Part shown: positions 42,460 to 54,658 of the stretch, one piece after another
Position numbering within the stretch: the first letter of the stretch is position 1
Layout: every line of letters begins with the position of its first letter
From: Craterostigma plantagineum
Lineage: Eukaryota > Streptophyta > Magnoliopsida > Lamiales > Linderniaceae
Reading direction: 5' to 3'
NCBI GenBank assembly: GCA_027422505.1
Contig: JAPQWV010000001.1
Location: 8,742,001-8,806,000 of the forward strand
Length of the DNA: 64,000 bases
Program-made: the position numbers and the translations under genes
The notes under the pieces: model-generated
Told to the model about the DNA's origin: nothing
Seen by the model: only the letters and a program-made list of their open reading frames with translations
Databases searched by the model: none

Positions 42460-43322
42460 GGTCGTAAAATTCCAACTGCTCGAAGAAGAGGTGTTCACTT
42501 TTTCGGGTAAAACCGCTCCGAATCATATTCCGCGAATCTCTGCGCTGAAGGCTCAACGACTATTGAGATCCGGTTGTGAGTCTTATTTAGTATATGCGGT
42601 GAAGGCGGAGGAATTACCTCAGCCAGAATTGAAAGACGTATCATAGATTTGATACACCCTGATCGAGAAATACAGTTCACATAGATTTGATATCGGAGTC
42701 CTCCCCAATTTCTAAAGCTCCTTATTGCCTAGCGCAGAACGAACTAAAAAAATTGAAAGAACAGTTGGAGGACTTGTTGCAGAAAGGGTTTATCCAACCC
42801 AGCTTTTCACCATGGGGAGCGTCGGTTCTATTCGTACGAAAGAAGGGTGGATCGATGAGGCTATGCATCGACTATAGGGACCTGAATAAAATCACCATTA
42901 AGAATAAAATCAACCAACTACAGGGTGCTACGATATTCTCGAAAATTGATCTCCGTTCGGGATACCATCAACTAAAGATCAGGGAGACAGATGTTCCTAA
43001 AACAGCGTTCAGTACGAGGTACGACCATTACTAGTTTTTGGTCATGCCCTTCGGACTGACTAATGCCCCAGCTGCATTTATGGATCTTATGAATCGAGTC
43101 TTTAAAGACTATCTTGATCGCTTTGTGATTGTCTTCGTTGATGATATTCTGATCTATTCTAAGACGAAGGAAGAACACGAGAATTATTTACGAATCATCT
43201 TAGGAATCCTGCGAGAGAAACAGCTCTACGCCAAATTCAAGAAATGTGAATTTTGGCTAGATCAAGTAGCTTTCTTGGGACACGTGATTTCTGGGAATGG
43301 AATCTCTGATGGACCCAAGTAA
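42460..43322 (+). pseudogene. Gypsy-1 reverse transcriptase
   Basis: Blocks in order: [56 protein letters not shown], a stop after T-R-Y-D-H-Y (43034), [12 protein letters not shown], and the catalytic V-F-V-D-D-I-L-I-Y. The segment normally between K-N-K and Q-L-Q-G (Y-P-L-P-R-I-D-D-L-F in relatives) is missing in frame. The thumb ends at F-L-G-H-V-I-S before a frameshift at about 43305. Confidence 0.9.
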
Positions 43323-44015
43323 GATTGAAGCTGTGAACAATTGGCCACGTCCAACCACTCCTACTGAGGTTTGAAGTTTTCTTGGACTTGCGGGATATTA
43401 CCGTAAGTTCAAAGCTGACTTCTCTAGCATCGCCTCGACTCTGACGAACTTGACCAGGAAGAACGTACCTTTCAAGTGGTATGAGGCGTGCGAACAAAGT
43501 TTCCAGGAACTGAAGAAGTGACTTAATTCTGCTCCCATTCTTACAACACCATCGGGAACGGGAGGATTCTCAGTATATAGCGATGCCTCGAAGAACGGCC
43601 TAGGATGCGTGTTGATGCAGAACAGTAAAGTAATTGCGTACGCCTCCCGGCAACTGAAAGAATACGAGAAGAATTACCCACCCACGACCTGGAATTAGCA
43701 GCAGTGGTTTTCGCTCTGAAGATTTGGAGGCATTACCTTTACGGAGGAAGATGCGAGATTTTAACCGACCATAAAAGTTTGAAGTACTTCTTCACCCAGA
43801 AGGAGTTAAACATGCGACAACGACGATGGTTAGAACTCGTAAAAGACTACGACTGCGTTATCAATTATCATCTGGGCAAAGCAAACGTAGTCGCAGACGC
43901 GCTCAGTCGAAAGGCGATGAGCACAGAATTGCACAGACTTGGAGTGGAGGTGGTGGACTTAGGTGAAGTTGAAGCAAAACTAGCAACACTAACTCTTCAG
44001 CCTACGTTGCTATAA
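43323..44015 (+). pseudogene. Gypsy-1 RNase H
   Basis: F-L-G-L-A-G-Y-Y-R (about 43380) links RT to RNase H. Then come [15 protein letters not shown] (about 43575) and A-Y-A-S-R-Q-L-K. A frame change near 43690 leads to [22 protein letters not shown] and [13 protein letters not shown]. Catalytic Asp residues are visible but the frame is broken. Confidence 0.87.
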
Positions 44016-44057
44016 CGAATCAGGAAAGCACAAGAAGAGGATGAATTTTATCTGAAG

Positions 44058-45287
44058 GTGAAAAATGCACTACCCGAAAACTTCGAAACCCGAGAAGATG
44101 GGTCGTACAAGAATCGGTTGTACGTACCCGATAATGAGGGGTTACGACGAACGATAATGACAGAAGCACACACAACCACTTACTCAGTACACCCGGGCGC
44201 GATAAAGATGTACGAAGATTTGCGGATCACGTATTGGTGGCCGGGAATGAAGAAGAACATCGCCACGTTCGAAAATAGATGTATGACTTGCCAACTGATC
44301 AAAGCTGAACACCAAGGACTAGCTGGAACTCTGCAGCCTTTACCAATTCCTCAATGGAACTGGGACCATATCACGATTGATTTCGTCGTTGGTTTGCCTA
44401 AGACGACGAAAGGCCACGATGCCATTTGGGTGATTGTAGATCGCCTAACCAAATCGGCTCATTTCATTCCTATAAGCTCCACTTTTTCCATAGAACGGTA
44501 TGCTGAACTGTATATCCAGGAAATTGTTCGACTCCATGGAATTCCAATCTCTATCGTCTCGGATCTAGATTCAAGATTCCTATCCAACTTTTGGCAGAGC
44601 TTACAAAAAGCGATGGGAACTAAGCTCTCGTTTAGCACTGCATATCATCCCCATACCGATGGGCAGTCTGAACGAACAATCCAAACCCTTGAGGATATGT
44701 TGCGAGCCTGTGTGCTAGACTTCAAGGGAAATTGGAACAAGTATCTACTGTTAATCGAGTTTTCTTACAATAATAGCTTCCACACTACCATCGGAATGGC
44801 GCCATACGAGGTTTTATATGGGCGAAAATGCCGATCCCCAGTCCACTGGGACGAAGTAGGTGAACGAACACTATTGGGACCTGAAATGATTCGCGAAACA
44901 ACAGAAGCCTTGACGAAAATTCGAGAACGGATGCGAACCGCTCAGAGTCGACAAAAGAGTTATGCAAACAATCAACGACGACCTCTGGAGTTTGCAGAAG
45001 ACGATCAAGTATTTCTAAAGATCTCCCCAATGAAAGGCGTGAAGCGTTTCGGACGAAAGGGTAAACTAAGCCTCAGATACATAGGCCCATTCAGAATCAT
45101 CAAACGGGTGGGCGAAGTCGCGTATCAACTAGAGTTGCCAACTTCCCTATCGCAAGTTCACGACGTATTTCACATATCAACATTACGAAAGTACCTCGTG
45201 GACCTGAGCCACGTTATTCAGAACGAGCTTCTTTATCAACAGCTCAAGCCCGACTTGAGTTACGAAGAGAAGCCTGTAGAATTTTAA
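44058..45287 (+). pseudogene. Gypsy-1 integrase
   Basis: The longest open frame in the window (409 codons). The zinc site H-x-x-x-x-x-x-H ... C-M-T-C is at about 44165-44290. Core acidic residues: T-I-D-F-V-V-G-L-P (Asp), V-S-D-L-D-S-R-F (Asp; relatives usually S-D-R-D) and H-T-D-G-Q-S-E-R (Glu). The C-terminal part has L-R-Y-I-G-P-F-R-I, V-A-Y-Q-L-E-L-P and V-H-D-V-F-H-I-S-T-L-R-K-Y. It stops at 45287 where relatives continue into a chromodomain. All catalytic residues remain. Confidence 0.9.
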
Positions 45288-45427
45288 TGTACGAGATGAA
45301 ACAGCTCCGGAATAAAACTATTCTGTTAGTTAAGGTATTGTGCCGGAATCAATCAATTGAGGAAGCCACTTGGGAGCGTGAAGACGATATGAGAATTCGT
45401 TATCCCGAGTTGTTCCAGTCGGCGTAA
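45288..45427 (+). pseudogene. Gypsy-1 chromodomain-like tail
   Basis: In shifted frames the sequence reads K-Q-L-R-N-K-T-I, L-V-K-V-L and S-I-E-E-A-T-W-E-R-E-D-D-M-R-I-R-Y-P-E-L-F-Q, the usual C-terminal end of Tekay-type chromoviruses. This part is thought to steer integration to heterochromatin. Frame breaks separate it from integrase. Confidence 0.75.
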
Positions 45428-45449
45428 TTTCGGGGACGAAATTCTTTTA

Positions 45450-45461
45450 AAGGGAGGAGGA
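45450..45461 (+). other. Gypsy-1 polypurine tract
   Basis: AAAGGGAGGAGGA directly before the 3' LTR start TGTAATACCC. Confidence 0.88.
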
Positions 45462-47811
45462 TGTAATACCCATAAAATTTAATACGGGATTTTGGATATA
45501 ATTAGCTTTGTAATTCTATGAATTGGCAATTTCGACAATAAAATTATGTTTTGAACGAAAGTATAAATGGTAATAGTTTCCAATTAATTTCGAAACTTAG
45601 CCAAGAGTTTAATGGAAATAATAATATTATATCAATAAGGTTTGGGCTGTATTTAACTTAGTTAGCTTCTGAATGAGGCCCAACATCTCTAAAAGCATGA
45701 TAAATCAATAAGTTTCCTTAAGCTCAAAGGTAAAGCTCGGCACCTCCTAGTCTTATCAATACTACTATCGAAAACTGCATATATAGGTATTAAGAATCAT
45801 TAGGAAAAAGGAAACTTTAGTGGGGTAAGAACGAAAATAAGAACTAAGGGAAAGAGAAGAATTCCAACAAGCATAAAGACCTTAAGCAATTCAAATAATC
45901 GAAGTGAAGAAGGTAAAGACCCTTGCTATTATAACTTTCGTATACTTAATATATGTATTTACATGTTTCCTTAGCTTGAATGATTTGATATTAATTAGGT
46001 AATAGAAATCCTTAGCTTGCCATAATCTAATTCTATATATTGGGTTTCGGCTGACGAGGTAATAGAAATCGTTATGTTATATAAGGATTAAAATGTAGGG
46101 AATCGGGCGATTTAATTAAGTTGAATTCCATTGAAATAAGACGATTTTATGGAAATGAAAGCTCGACGATTCATGAGTTGTGTATGCCTCAAATCGGACG
46201 ATTCAAGGCTTAATAACTCGGCGACTTTAGATTCGGGCGACACACACTATCGGGCGATTTGATGAGCACTCGATCGAAGGAATAGAGTTACATGGAGTTT
46301 CGGCCGATTGGTAGACTTCAAATCGGGCAATTTGGTGGTCTGCGAAACCAAACCTTAAGCTTGACTAAATCGAGCGACTAAGAAAGCCATCAATCGGGCG
46401 ATTACACTATAGAAAGACCTCGGCGAAACCAGATTTTTATGACCAATCGGGCGATTCCAGGCATACACAAATCGAGCGAAACTAGTTGCCATGCAAGCTA
46501 CTATCGGGCTATTTGGTGACTTAATAAACTCGGCGAAACTAGGTTCTAAATATGATAAATCGAGCGATACTAATGTTTGACTGAATATTATATTTACATT
46601 GACCCGACTTTGACTAATAATGGAATAAACATTCAGGCGATTTAGGTCATCCCAAACCTATAGTATTTTAATAACTTCTGATAGAATTATTTTAGATTGT
46701 ACGGCTCGAGGGTTGATTAAGATACTAACAATATTTATTATATTTAGAAATCAATATATAGGGACTACACCAGACATCTTATTTAGCGATAGCGGGAGGA
46801 CAGGTAGGTGGATCATCCATTTACAATACGTAAACACATATGTGATTTATGTGTCTTCATATGATTCGATATTTTCGGTGAGTTACATGACTTACGTGAT
46901 TTACGTGTTTTACCTGTTTACGTACATTTTATATAAATCATGTTTTATAAGATTTTATGTATGTGCATGCACATGCATATCACGCCAGGGCGAGAGAGGG
47001 CTGTACCGTAGTGAGACGGTAATGATATGAGATATTGACGTACGGGGTAGAATGAGATGTGGTGATTGGTGACTCTTAGAGGAGTCGAAGTTGGGCTCAC
47101 TGGGCACTTGACGGAGACAGGCGTGATCGATCTGTCTACTAGAGCGTGATCGTTTCGAGGTGGATACCGTCGGATGAGATTTTGGTGCGACCTGATAGGA
47201 GGCCATTGGCGTGATTGTCCAGTGCACTATCAGTGTATGCTTTGGTGCGGAGCGACCCGGTAGGATTCCATTGGCGTGATCGTCCAGTGCACTACCAGGG
47301 TAGGCTGCCGCGAGACTTGGTGGTGGCCTCCCAGTAGTCTATTGCGCGCGAAGGTGTCGACCCTAACCTAGGGCCCTGTGTTATGTGAAATAGGAATGTG
47401 GGAAAAGAAAGAGTGTGCATTATATCACGTTGTGAGATATTGGGATCGGGGTTGAGTGCACACTTGCATACATGCATTTTATTCGCCTATTGGGCAAATA
47501 GCTCAGTGTTTACGTGTTGTGGGTACCGAGTCTGACGCTGATATGCGTCATGACTGAGGCGGCTGGTGGCGGTGCTCCACGGACTTTTGAGGGTGGGGCA
47601 GTACATAGATGAAGACATGTGGAGCGGCGTTAGGGTTTTTAATCTTTTGACATTTTGGGGCTTTGTCCCATGTATAGTGATGACGATGTAGACAGATTTT
47701 TATAGTAATGTATATTGTTTTAGGACAAAAAATTATAATTAGACGGGCCTTTCGTGGCTTACGTTGCGGAAATCCGCCACTAATCTTAGTTAGAAAAGTA
47801 GGGTCGCCACA
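45462..47811 (+). repeat. Gypsy-1 3' LTR (2350 bp)
   Basis: Starts TGTAATACCC and ends CGCCACA, followed by GTGAT. It contains the iterated TCGGGCGATT-like motif at 46090-46650, absent from the surviving 5' LTR. The last 576 bp match 40295-40872 closely. Confidence 0.92.
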
Positions 47812-47816
47812 GTGAT

Positions 47817-47989
47817 CGCCGGTGCCAGAGAAGTGCACGGACAAGGAGCTGCTCCTGGCAGAATTCTAGGCGAAGGGGTACATGAACGAACCGATCGCAC
47901 ACCCGAATGAGAGGGGATCCTGAGACTGACAATGTATGGGCGTGTCAGGCTAAGAATCGTATAAGAGAATTGATAGTACTACTCATATC
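47817..47989 (+). repeat. TRIM 3' LTR, second piece
   Basis: Continues the TRIM LTR from the Gypsy-1 insertion point: CGCCGGTGCCAGAGA... through GATAGTACTACTCATAT, matching 36845-37014. It is cut at 47989 by Gypsy-2, just before the 5S-like part would begin. The rest, if present, lies beyond the window. Confidence 0.82.
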
Positions 47990-49883
47990 TGTCAGGAACC
48001 GAAACCAAAACCTTATGTTATTCAATGTATTTATATGAATCTGTGCATTTGCATAATTAAGCACATGGTATATGTACAGAAAGTAATAATGTTCGATTAA
48101 GGTATTCTAAATTTATAGTATGAAATATGCATAGTTGATGTAAATAAATGTATGTCTATGGAAGAGAAGTGAGAATTTCGAAACTTAGGGTTTTATGAGT
48201 ATATCTTAGAAAATTACAAAGAAATTGGAAAGGTAAGTCAAGAGAAATTAGAAATTTAAGCAAAATAGAATTTCGAAAGGGGGAATTTCACACCTTGGAG
48301 AATCTCGAAAGGGACATGGATAGAATGTCGAGTAGGTTTCGAATTCTTCAATGAGGTTTCGAAATAAATTAGTAATGAAAACTTAGAAAGTGGGGAAAAC
48401 AAATATAATAATAATAGAATTATTACGAAGGATATGATAGGTATTATGAAAATATCGAAATCACTTGATTGTCTTTTATGGAATTACAAAGGATAAGAAC
48501 TCAAAGCAGTACACGTGGTGACCAGCAATACTATTAACTATGACTAATATAATTTTACTTCATTTTGAAGTATACACATCACCATCTATGAACTACGTAT
48601 ATTATATATATATGTGTGTGTGTGTATGACTTAAAAAAGAAAAGAGACACATTACATAAATAACGAAAACAAGAACAAATTAAAGGGGGATGCGAAAACT
48701 TTTAACCTCAATTTAGCTAAGGAATTTAAACGTGAAGTAGGTATGATTTCAATTTCAACACATGACTATCTTTATAAAATTATTATATAGTAAGTTTTAT
48801 ATGATCGTTCCACGTTTAGTGTGTATGTCTTGAAACAAAATATAGATGGTTAAGCTGACACGTTTAACCTTAAAAGAATTGTATGTGATTAGAAGATTAT
48901 ATGATCAGTGATAGGTGACTTATATAATATCAATACTGTGTTAATTGTGAATTATATGAAATGAGCGTTTGTGCTCATGAGATAAGTTTCGATATTAAAG
49001 GTTTGAATTGCTATTGAGTAATCATATAACTTCCGGCCATAGGTAGTAGTTTGGTTTAATGTTAACATAAAAGTTAGTAGTATAATTATTGAACATTGAA
49101 TGGGTTAGGTTCCATGACGTCCATAGGATTAGTTTTCGATAGTAGAACAGTGGAAGAAATACTTGAAGATTGAGTTGTAACATTAATTACGGGTTATGAA
49201 TATTAGCATTTTAATGTTTTAATATTCCAGGGTTTCGCTGCTTTATTCCATATATGAAGTTCTCAGTATAGTTAGATATAAAGATTTCGGTAATATGGAA
49301 ATTTAGTCCTCAGAGTTTTAAAGTAAAAAGAATTCGTATGTGTCTAAACTTGAGTTTTCAATACACGTATTAGGGTTTCTGCAGAATAATAAAGATTTCA
49401 TTTCAGTTTCCTAGAATGGTTTTCATTCGGTATTAGATAACATATGTTAGAATTAGATGAATCTCAATATAGGAGAATGTCGAGTTATGTTAAGATGTCG
49501 AAATCCGTTAACATCCTTTAATATGTTAAAATCCTTTATATTACATTTCGACAATTAGAAGAGAAGGCCTCGAGATTTAAAAATTCATTCAGATAAAATG
49601 TCGAGTTATGATAATTCATTTTAATAGGATCCCGAGTTATGATAACTCAATTAGATGGGATCTCGAGTTATGATGTCGAATAGGATGTCGAGATTTTGAA
49701 ATCTAATTAGATGGAATGTCGAGATATGATTTCGAGATTTATAAAGACATTACACGGATTTCGATATGTGATTTAAAAATCAAATTTAAGATCTCGCATA
49801 AGGTTCCGAAAGTGATTAGGAAAATGTCGAGATGTGTTTCATGGCACATTTCGAAATCCCATATTGTACTTTAAAATTCTCGA

Positions 49884-49918
<35 letters not shown>

Positions 49919-51076
49919 GTATATATATACTACATGGATTTTGATAAGTATAGATTGACATATACTACATAGATTTCGATAAGTATAGATTTCGAGATAA
50001 GTATAGATTTCTAGATATAACTCGAAATTTACAAATACAATTAATTTGAATTGAGAAATAAAGAGAATTGTGATATATATATATATAAAGAATTTCAATA
50101 TCACATAAAGTGTTCAATATTTAGGGTTTCGATATAAAATAAGTTAGGGTTTCTGGTAAAGGCTACGGATAGAAACGATCATGCATAATAAAGCATGCAT
50201 ATCACGCACGCATATCATTATAGGAATTTCATATTTACGGAGAAAATAATATCTCTACAGGTCAAGATCCCGATAAAGGCAAGGACAAGGTCGAATAAGC
50301 GAACGGGATTATAAGCGAAACCTGTGAGTATGATATGCAACATGTGTTCTGTTTCTATGTGTTCTATGTGCTTATACGCTTTATATGAATTTATTGATTT
50401 ATGATTCTATGATATACGTGTTATATGGATTGACTGGGCTTATATGCCGTAATGTGCCTATGTGACAAATGTGATTTGATAGATTTATACGATATCTGAG
50501 ACAAGGATATGAGCATAGCATTTGCATACACGTAATAATGAACAGAGAAACCGTTATGACTGCTATGACATCGGACGATACGGATGCTACTGCATATATC
50601 CCTACAAATCGGGGGATTTTACAGAGTCCTGTACAGGCAACACGTATCCCTACAAATAGGGGGATTACGATAGTTACGGGAAATAAATTGATTTGTGATT
50701 ATAATTTCATTATTATATGTTATGGAATAACATGTTGCGATCATACTCTGAATAGTTGTTTTACAGTGTTGTAGATATCTAACAGGCTACTTAGAACGCA
50801 TCCACATACGAAAGCATGGATTCAAGGTTGGCCGGCCACACTCTTATCCTACTCCCCATAGTTTATAATTGCATTTAGTTTAAGGAACGCTAACAACTTT
50901 GGTATGATACTAAATGATTTTGTTGGTACATATATGTACATTATGTGAAAATGAATAGACAGATATTCGCCCTCGTGAAAAGGAATGGTTATGAAAGGAA
51001 AGAAAAACGAGAAAAAAAAAATTATGGGAAAAATATAATTGCTGCGCAATAGGGAAAAAGGAAACGGGGCGCTACA
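47990..51076 (+). repeat. Gypsy-2 LTR 1
   Basis: 3087 bp. It lacks about 309 bp that LTR 2 and LTR 3 keep; the deletion lies at TTACGA (50665-50670). It contains a TCGAG-motif cluster (49480-49860), TA microsatellites and two copies of ATCCCTACAAATCGGGGGAT (about 50600 and 50648). Open frames here recur in the other LTRs at equal positions and look non-coding. Confidence 0.9.
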
Positions 51077-51081
51077 TGTAG

Positions 51082-51094
51082 TGGTATCAGAGCC
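51082..51094 (+). other. Gypsy-2 primer-binding site, copy 1
   Basis: TGGTATCAGAGCC, an exact initiator-Met primer site, five bases after LTR 1. Confidence 0.92.
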
Positions 51095-52450
51095 TAGGCT
51101 TTAGGTTCTGTAGACAATTGTGTGGTATGTGTATGTTATAGTTTGCCTTAGCCTCTTTTTGCATATTAAGGCAGAAGGGTAGTAAAGTGAAACAATGCAT
51201 ATAGAGCATGATGAACATATGACAGGGGGAGAAGGAAGACCGGTCGTACCTGAATCACATTCATATCATATAAATAAGTAATAAGAGCATGGAAACCCTG
51301 ACAATTCCCCGTAAACAAGGTATGGGAAGCTGAGAAAGATGTGTACTATGGATCTGATGTGTATAACAGGTTTTGCAGAAATAGAAACGTGATAGAAAAG
51401 AACAGAAAGATGTTCATCCTGTTATAGTGTACTCCAGAAGAAGGATTGGTTGTAGTCTCACTATTATAGGGACATGTATACAAATAATGGGAAAGGAGTT
51501 CCGGACAGTATAGTGTAACCTTCAGGTTGACTTGAGAGGATTTCTTAAGAGAATTTATCAATGATTACATGCTTAAAGTTTATAAAGATCAGAGAGAAAG
51601 GGAAATTTTGGAACTAAAATAAGGAAATAGATCGATAGGTTACGAAGTATTATTTAGTTATTTATTTCATTAAGGTCCCCGATATGATTGCTGTGACAGG
51701 AATAAATGCCGAATATATGAAACAGGATTGCAGTATATGATTACAATGGTATCATGCTATCAGATATGGAGTTGTATGGAAAATTAAGGAGTGGCATCTG
51801 TGTCAAATGATTTGGAGATAGAATTTAGGAATTTTCAGAATGGTAAAAGGAAGCAGGGTAAAGTATCGTCTGATGGAAAAGTGAAAAGTGTATAATGCAT
51901 CTGGACAACGAGTATACAAATAGGTATCTTAAAGAACAGTATAGATAGAAAATGAGAATTAGGTTCGACTACTAAATGGTTGAAATCATCATAATAAGTA
52001 CAGTATATTGAAGTATAAAGTCGTTAATGATGGAGTAGAGAAACACATGGTCTTATTAGTCATTCTTAATAGATTACGGCTTAATATTAGGTATGGAATG
52101 GTTATACTAATATTAGAGAAATCTGACCGTCTTAATAAGGAGATTAAATTCTCCTTTGGATCAATCACGTATGATATTAAAAAGGAGAAGAGAAGGTATG
52201 GGCAGCACATTTGATAATGAGCTTAGAAGTGTCTAGGATGACAAATAGAGGATGTGAAAAGTATCTAAGTTACATTATAGGTACGCAACCATATGGACTA
52301 AAGGTAGAAGGCATTTGAATATTTCGATATTTTTATAAAGGATTGTCGGGACTATTACTAGATCGACATACAAAGTTTATCATTGGATTTCAATATGGCA
52401 TGGCACCGATCGTATTAGCTAAGCTAAAGGTACAACGCAAAGAATTGTTG
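51095..52450 (+). pseudogene. Gypsy-2 internal region 1: gag/protease zone, degenerate
   Basis: I cannot recognise gag. Near 52076-52110, Y-G-L-I-L-G-M-E-W-L matches the D-V-I-L-G-M-D-W-L segment just after the gypsy protease active site. The short open frame at 52008-52214 runs in a different frame and recurs in each array unit, so it is not taken as a gene. Confidence 0.55.
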
Positions 52451-53200
52451 AACAGATGTTATATGTGACTGAATGTATCGCCTTGGGGGACGCCTCTTCT
52501 CTTTATTAAAAAGAAGGATGATACACTCAGGTTATGTAATGACTGCCAGCAGTAAACAAGGTAACGGCGAAAAATAAGTTCCCGCTACCTTGGATCGATA
52601 ACTTATTCGATTAAGTGCAAGGTTTCAAAGTATTTCTCAAGATTGACTTAAGGTCGAGACACCATCAACTAAAGATTGCAGACGATGATATTCAAAACAC
52701 CATTTTTGGAACAAGACATGAGCATTTAATTATGCCATGAGATTAAAGAATACCCCTGCAATCTTTATGATGTTGATGAGTAACGCGACCTTACTTAGAC
52801 CAGTTCGTGATCATCTTTATTGACGACATTCTGATATAATTAAGTCAAGAGATGAATACAAACGACATTAGAAGAATGTCAAAGGAGTTCTGAAGAATTA
52901 AAGGAATAATTAGCTACGGTTCCGATATTAACTATTTCGTTGGTGCCGAAGGTTTAGTAATTTATAGTGATACATGGTATCAATAATAAGGATGTAATGG
53001 AGCATGTAAGAGTATGGCAGAGGTGCCTCGATGGCTAAAACTAATGAGATGCTTTAACTAACTCATAATCGGGAATTAATTGTAGGGGTTCGGATTAAAG
53101 ATATGGCCACACTACCTATATTTCTAGATATTCAAAGATTATAAGAGTGAAGAATTTGCTGAACCAAATAGGACGAAATGTGAGACAAAAACGTGGGATT
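52451..53200 (+). pseudogene. Gypsy-2 internal region 1: reverse transcriptase relic
   Basis: V-S-P-W-G-T-P-L-L-F-I-K-K-K-D-D-T-L-R-L-C (52471-52535) is the RT entry block. I-D-L-R-S-R-H-H-Q-L-K-I-A (about 52645-52680), M-P-x-x-L-K-N-T-P-A-I-F-M and F-I-D-D-I-L (about 52815-52835, with both catalytic Asp) follow in shifting frames. Stops occur every few dozen codons. The same stops recur at 59461 onward and 63441 onward. Confidence 0.82.
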
Positions 53201-54300
53201 GGACTGCTAGTGGATCACTATGAAAAGATAAACATTGTTACGGACGTTGAATCGAAAGTCGTGTAGTACTATTTCCTAGTTATCATCACATTCATTGTCA
53301 GATCGATTGATTTGAAATAAATAAATATTGAAAGGAATGTGAATGGTACGGGTATTATATGTACTTCGATCGTAATTCGTCTTACAGTAAATGATTAAAT
53401 TAAACAAGTTCAGTTCAAGCATAAAAAGCTAGTTAAAATTGCTGAAAAAGTTAGAGAAGGAATAAGAAAGTTGTTTACTCTGGAGGGAATTAGTGTGTTG
53501 ACGATTAATGGCCAGCTACGTGTTATCTAATGTTGACAACCTACGAAGGGAAATAATGGAAGAAAAGGTTACAGGGCAGCATTAAGATGTATCGAATCTC
53601 AAATCTCATTGTTAATGGCTAAGAATGAAAGGAATGTGGCCCAGTATGTACCGAAATGTCTAACTTGTCAAAAGGTTAGAGCTGAACATCAAATGCTCTT
53701 GGATTTACGGAGTCTGCTCATAGTTTGACATCTCGATGGGGTCTTACAATGGAATATCTAGTGAAAAGACAATGAGACAGTTCGACTGCATAGAGTATCC
53801 ACGTTTATTGTGTCTGATCGTAATTTCTGATTCGCTTTCAGAATTTTGAATAAGTTTACAGAAAGCGCTTGGAATTAAGTTATGTTTAGTACGACGTTCA
53901 TACATGGATAAATGGACAATCAGAAAGAATGATACAGATATTAAAGAATATGCTTGGAGAGTGTATAATTAAATACAAAGGATCATTGAATGATTATATA
54001 GTACTGATGATATTAGCATATAATAATCAATACCATCTAATATTAGCATTGCATCATATGAGATTTTGTATGGTTGACAATGTTCCAATATATTGGGATA
54101 TGAAAGGCGAACGGATATTAGAAGGGCCAGATTTGATTCAGGGTACAATAGAAAAGATCAAACAGTTAAGAAACGACTTAAAGCAGCCTAAGAACGAAAA
54201 GGAAGTCACCTTGATCGATTTCGACGGAAAATGGAAAGCAGTTGTGGGATTAGAAAAGGAAAATTAAGGCCATGATATATTAAATTACCTGAGATATGTG
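53201..54300 (+). pseudogene. Gypsy-2 internal region 1: RNase H/integrase relic
   Basis: V-A-Q-Y-V-P-K-C-L-T-C-Q-K-V-R-A-E-H-Q (53637-53693) is the second half of the integrase zinc site of gypsy elements. I-V-S-D-R-N-F (about 53810) gives the second catalytic Asp, and N-G-Q-S-E-R-M-I-Q (53915-53941) the catalytic Glu. An open 112-codon piece (53929-54267) continues L-A-Y-N-N-Q-Y-H and E-G-P-D-L-I-Q-G-T. First core Asp region and C-terminal domain are poorly preserved. Confidence 0.82.
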
Positions 54301-54642
54301 AAGTATTGGACCATTGGTATACCGATTGCTGTTACCACATGAAATATCACAGTTATGCAATGTCTTTATGTCAATATGTTATGACGATACAGATCAGATC
54401 CTTCCATGTTTTGATTGATAGAACAGTAAGTGTTTGTTGAAAACTTCGGGCTGAAGAATCAACAGAAATCCTTGGATATACTGTTAGACAACCGCGGAAT
54501 AAGGCAATTCCGATAGTAAAGATACGATAGAAAAGTCACCTGATGTATGAAACTACTTGGGGAAAGGATGGATATATGAAGACGCAGTGCAGTACCCATA
54601 GTTATGTAAAGATACGGTATGAAATTTCGAGGTCGAAATTTT

Positions 54643-54658
54643 AAAAAGGGGGGAGAAT
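54643..54658 (+). other. Gypsy-2 polypurine tract
   Basis: AAAAAGGGGGGAGAAT before LTR 2. Confidence 0.85.

Larger units (their letters stand above)
37369..47811 (+). mobile_element. Gypsy-1, Tekay-like Ty3/gypsy chromovirus
   Basis: A 10,443-bp element with the 5-bp duplication GTGAT, primer site, Gag, protease, RT, RNase H, integrase and a degenerate chromodomain, then a polypurine tract and a 2350-bp 3' LTR. The order PR-RT-RH-INT, the large LTR and the C-terminal K-Q-L-R-N-K-T-I ... E-E-A-T-W-E pattern fit the Tekay/Del chromovirus group. Stops in every domain make it inactive. The 5' LTR is rearranged and contains LINE-B. Confidence 0.93.
36809..47989 (+). mobile_element. Cassandra-type TRIM retrotransposon, split by nested elements
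   Basis: A terminal-repeat retrotransposon in miniature: 5' LTR 36809-37261, internal region of only 72 bp (37262-37333) with a primer site, then the start of the 3' LTR (37334-37368). Gypsy-1 interrupts it; the 3' LTR resumes at 47817-47989 and is cut again by Gypsy-2. The LTR contains a 5S-rRNA-like segment, as in Cassandra elements. It has no coding capacity and would need proteins from other retrotransposons. Confidence 0.82.

Noticed and set aside
49871..50104. Ile/Tyr-rich minus-strand ORFs in Gypsy-2 LTRs (also 56524-56805, 60503-60778)
   Set aside because: They come from reading TA microsatellites. Lengths vary with the repeat and they lie in LTR DNA.
50538..50774. Repeated small ORFs in Gypsy-2 LTRs (also 57239-57439 and 61196-61423)
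   Set aside because: They sit in non-coding LTR sequence, differ in length after small indels, and show no domain.
52008..52214. Repeated 68-codon ORF (also 59019-59225 and 62999-63205)
   Set aside because: Its conservation is explained by near-identical DNA copies. It overlaps the protease relic in another frame.
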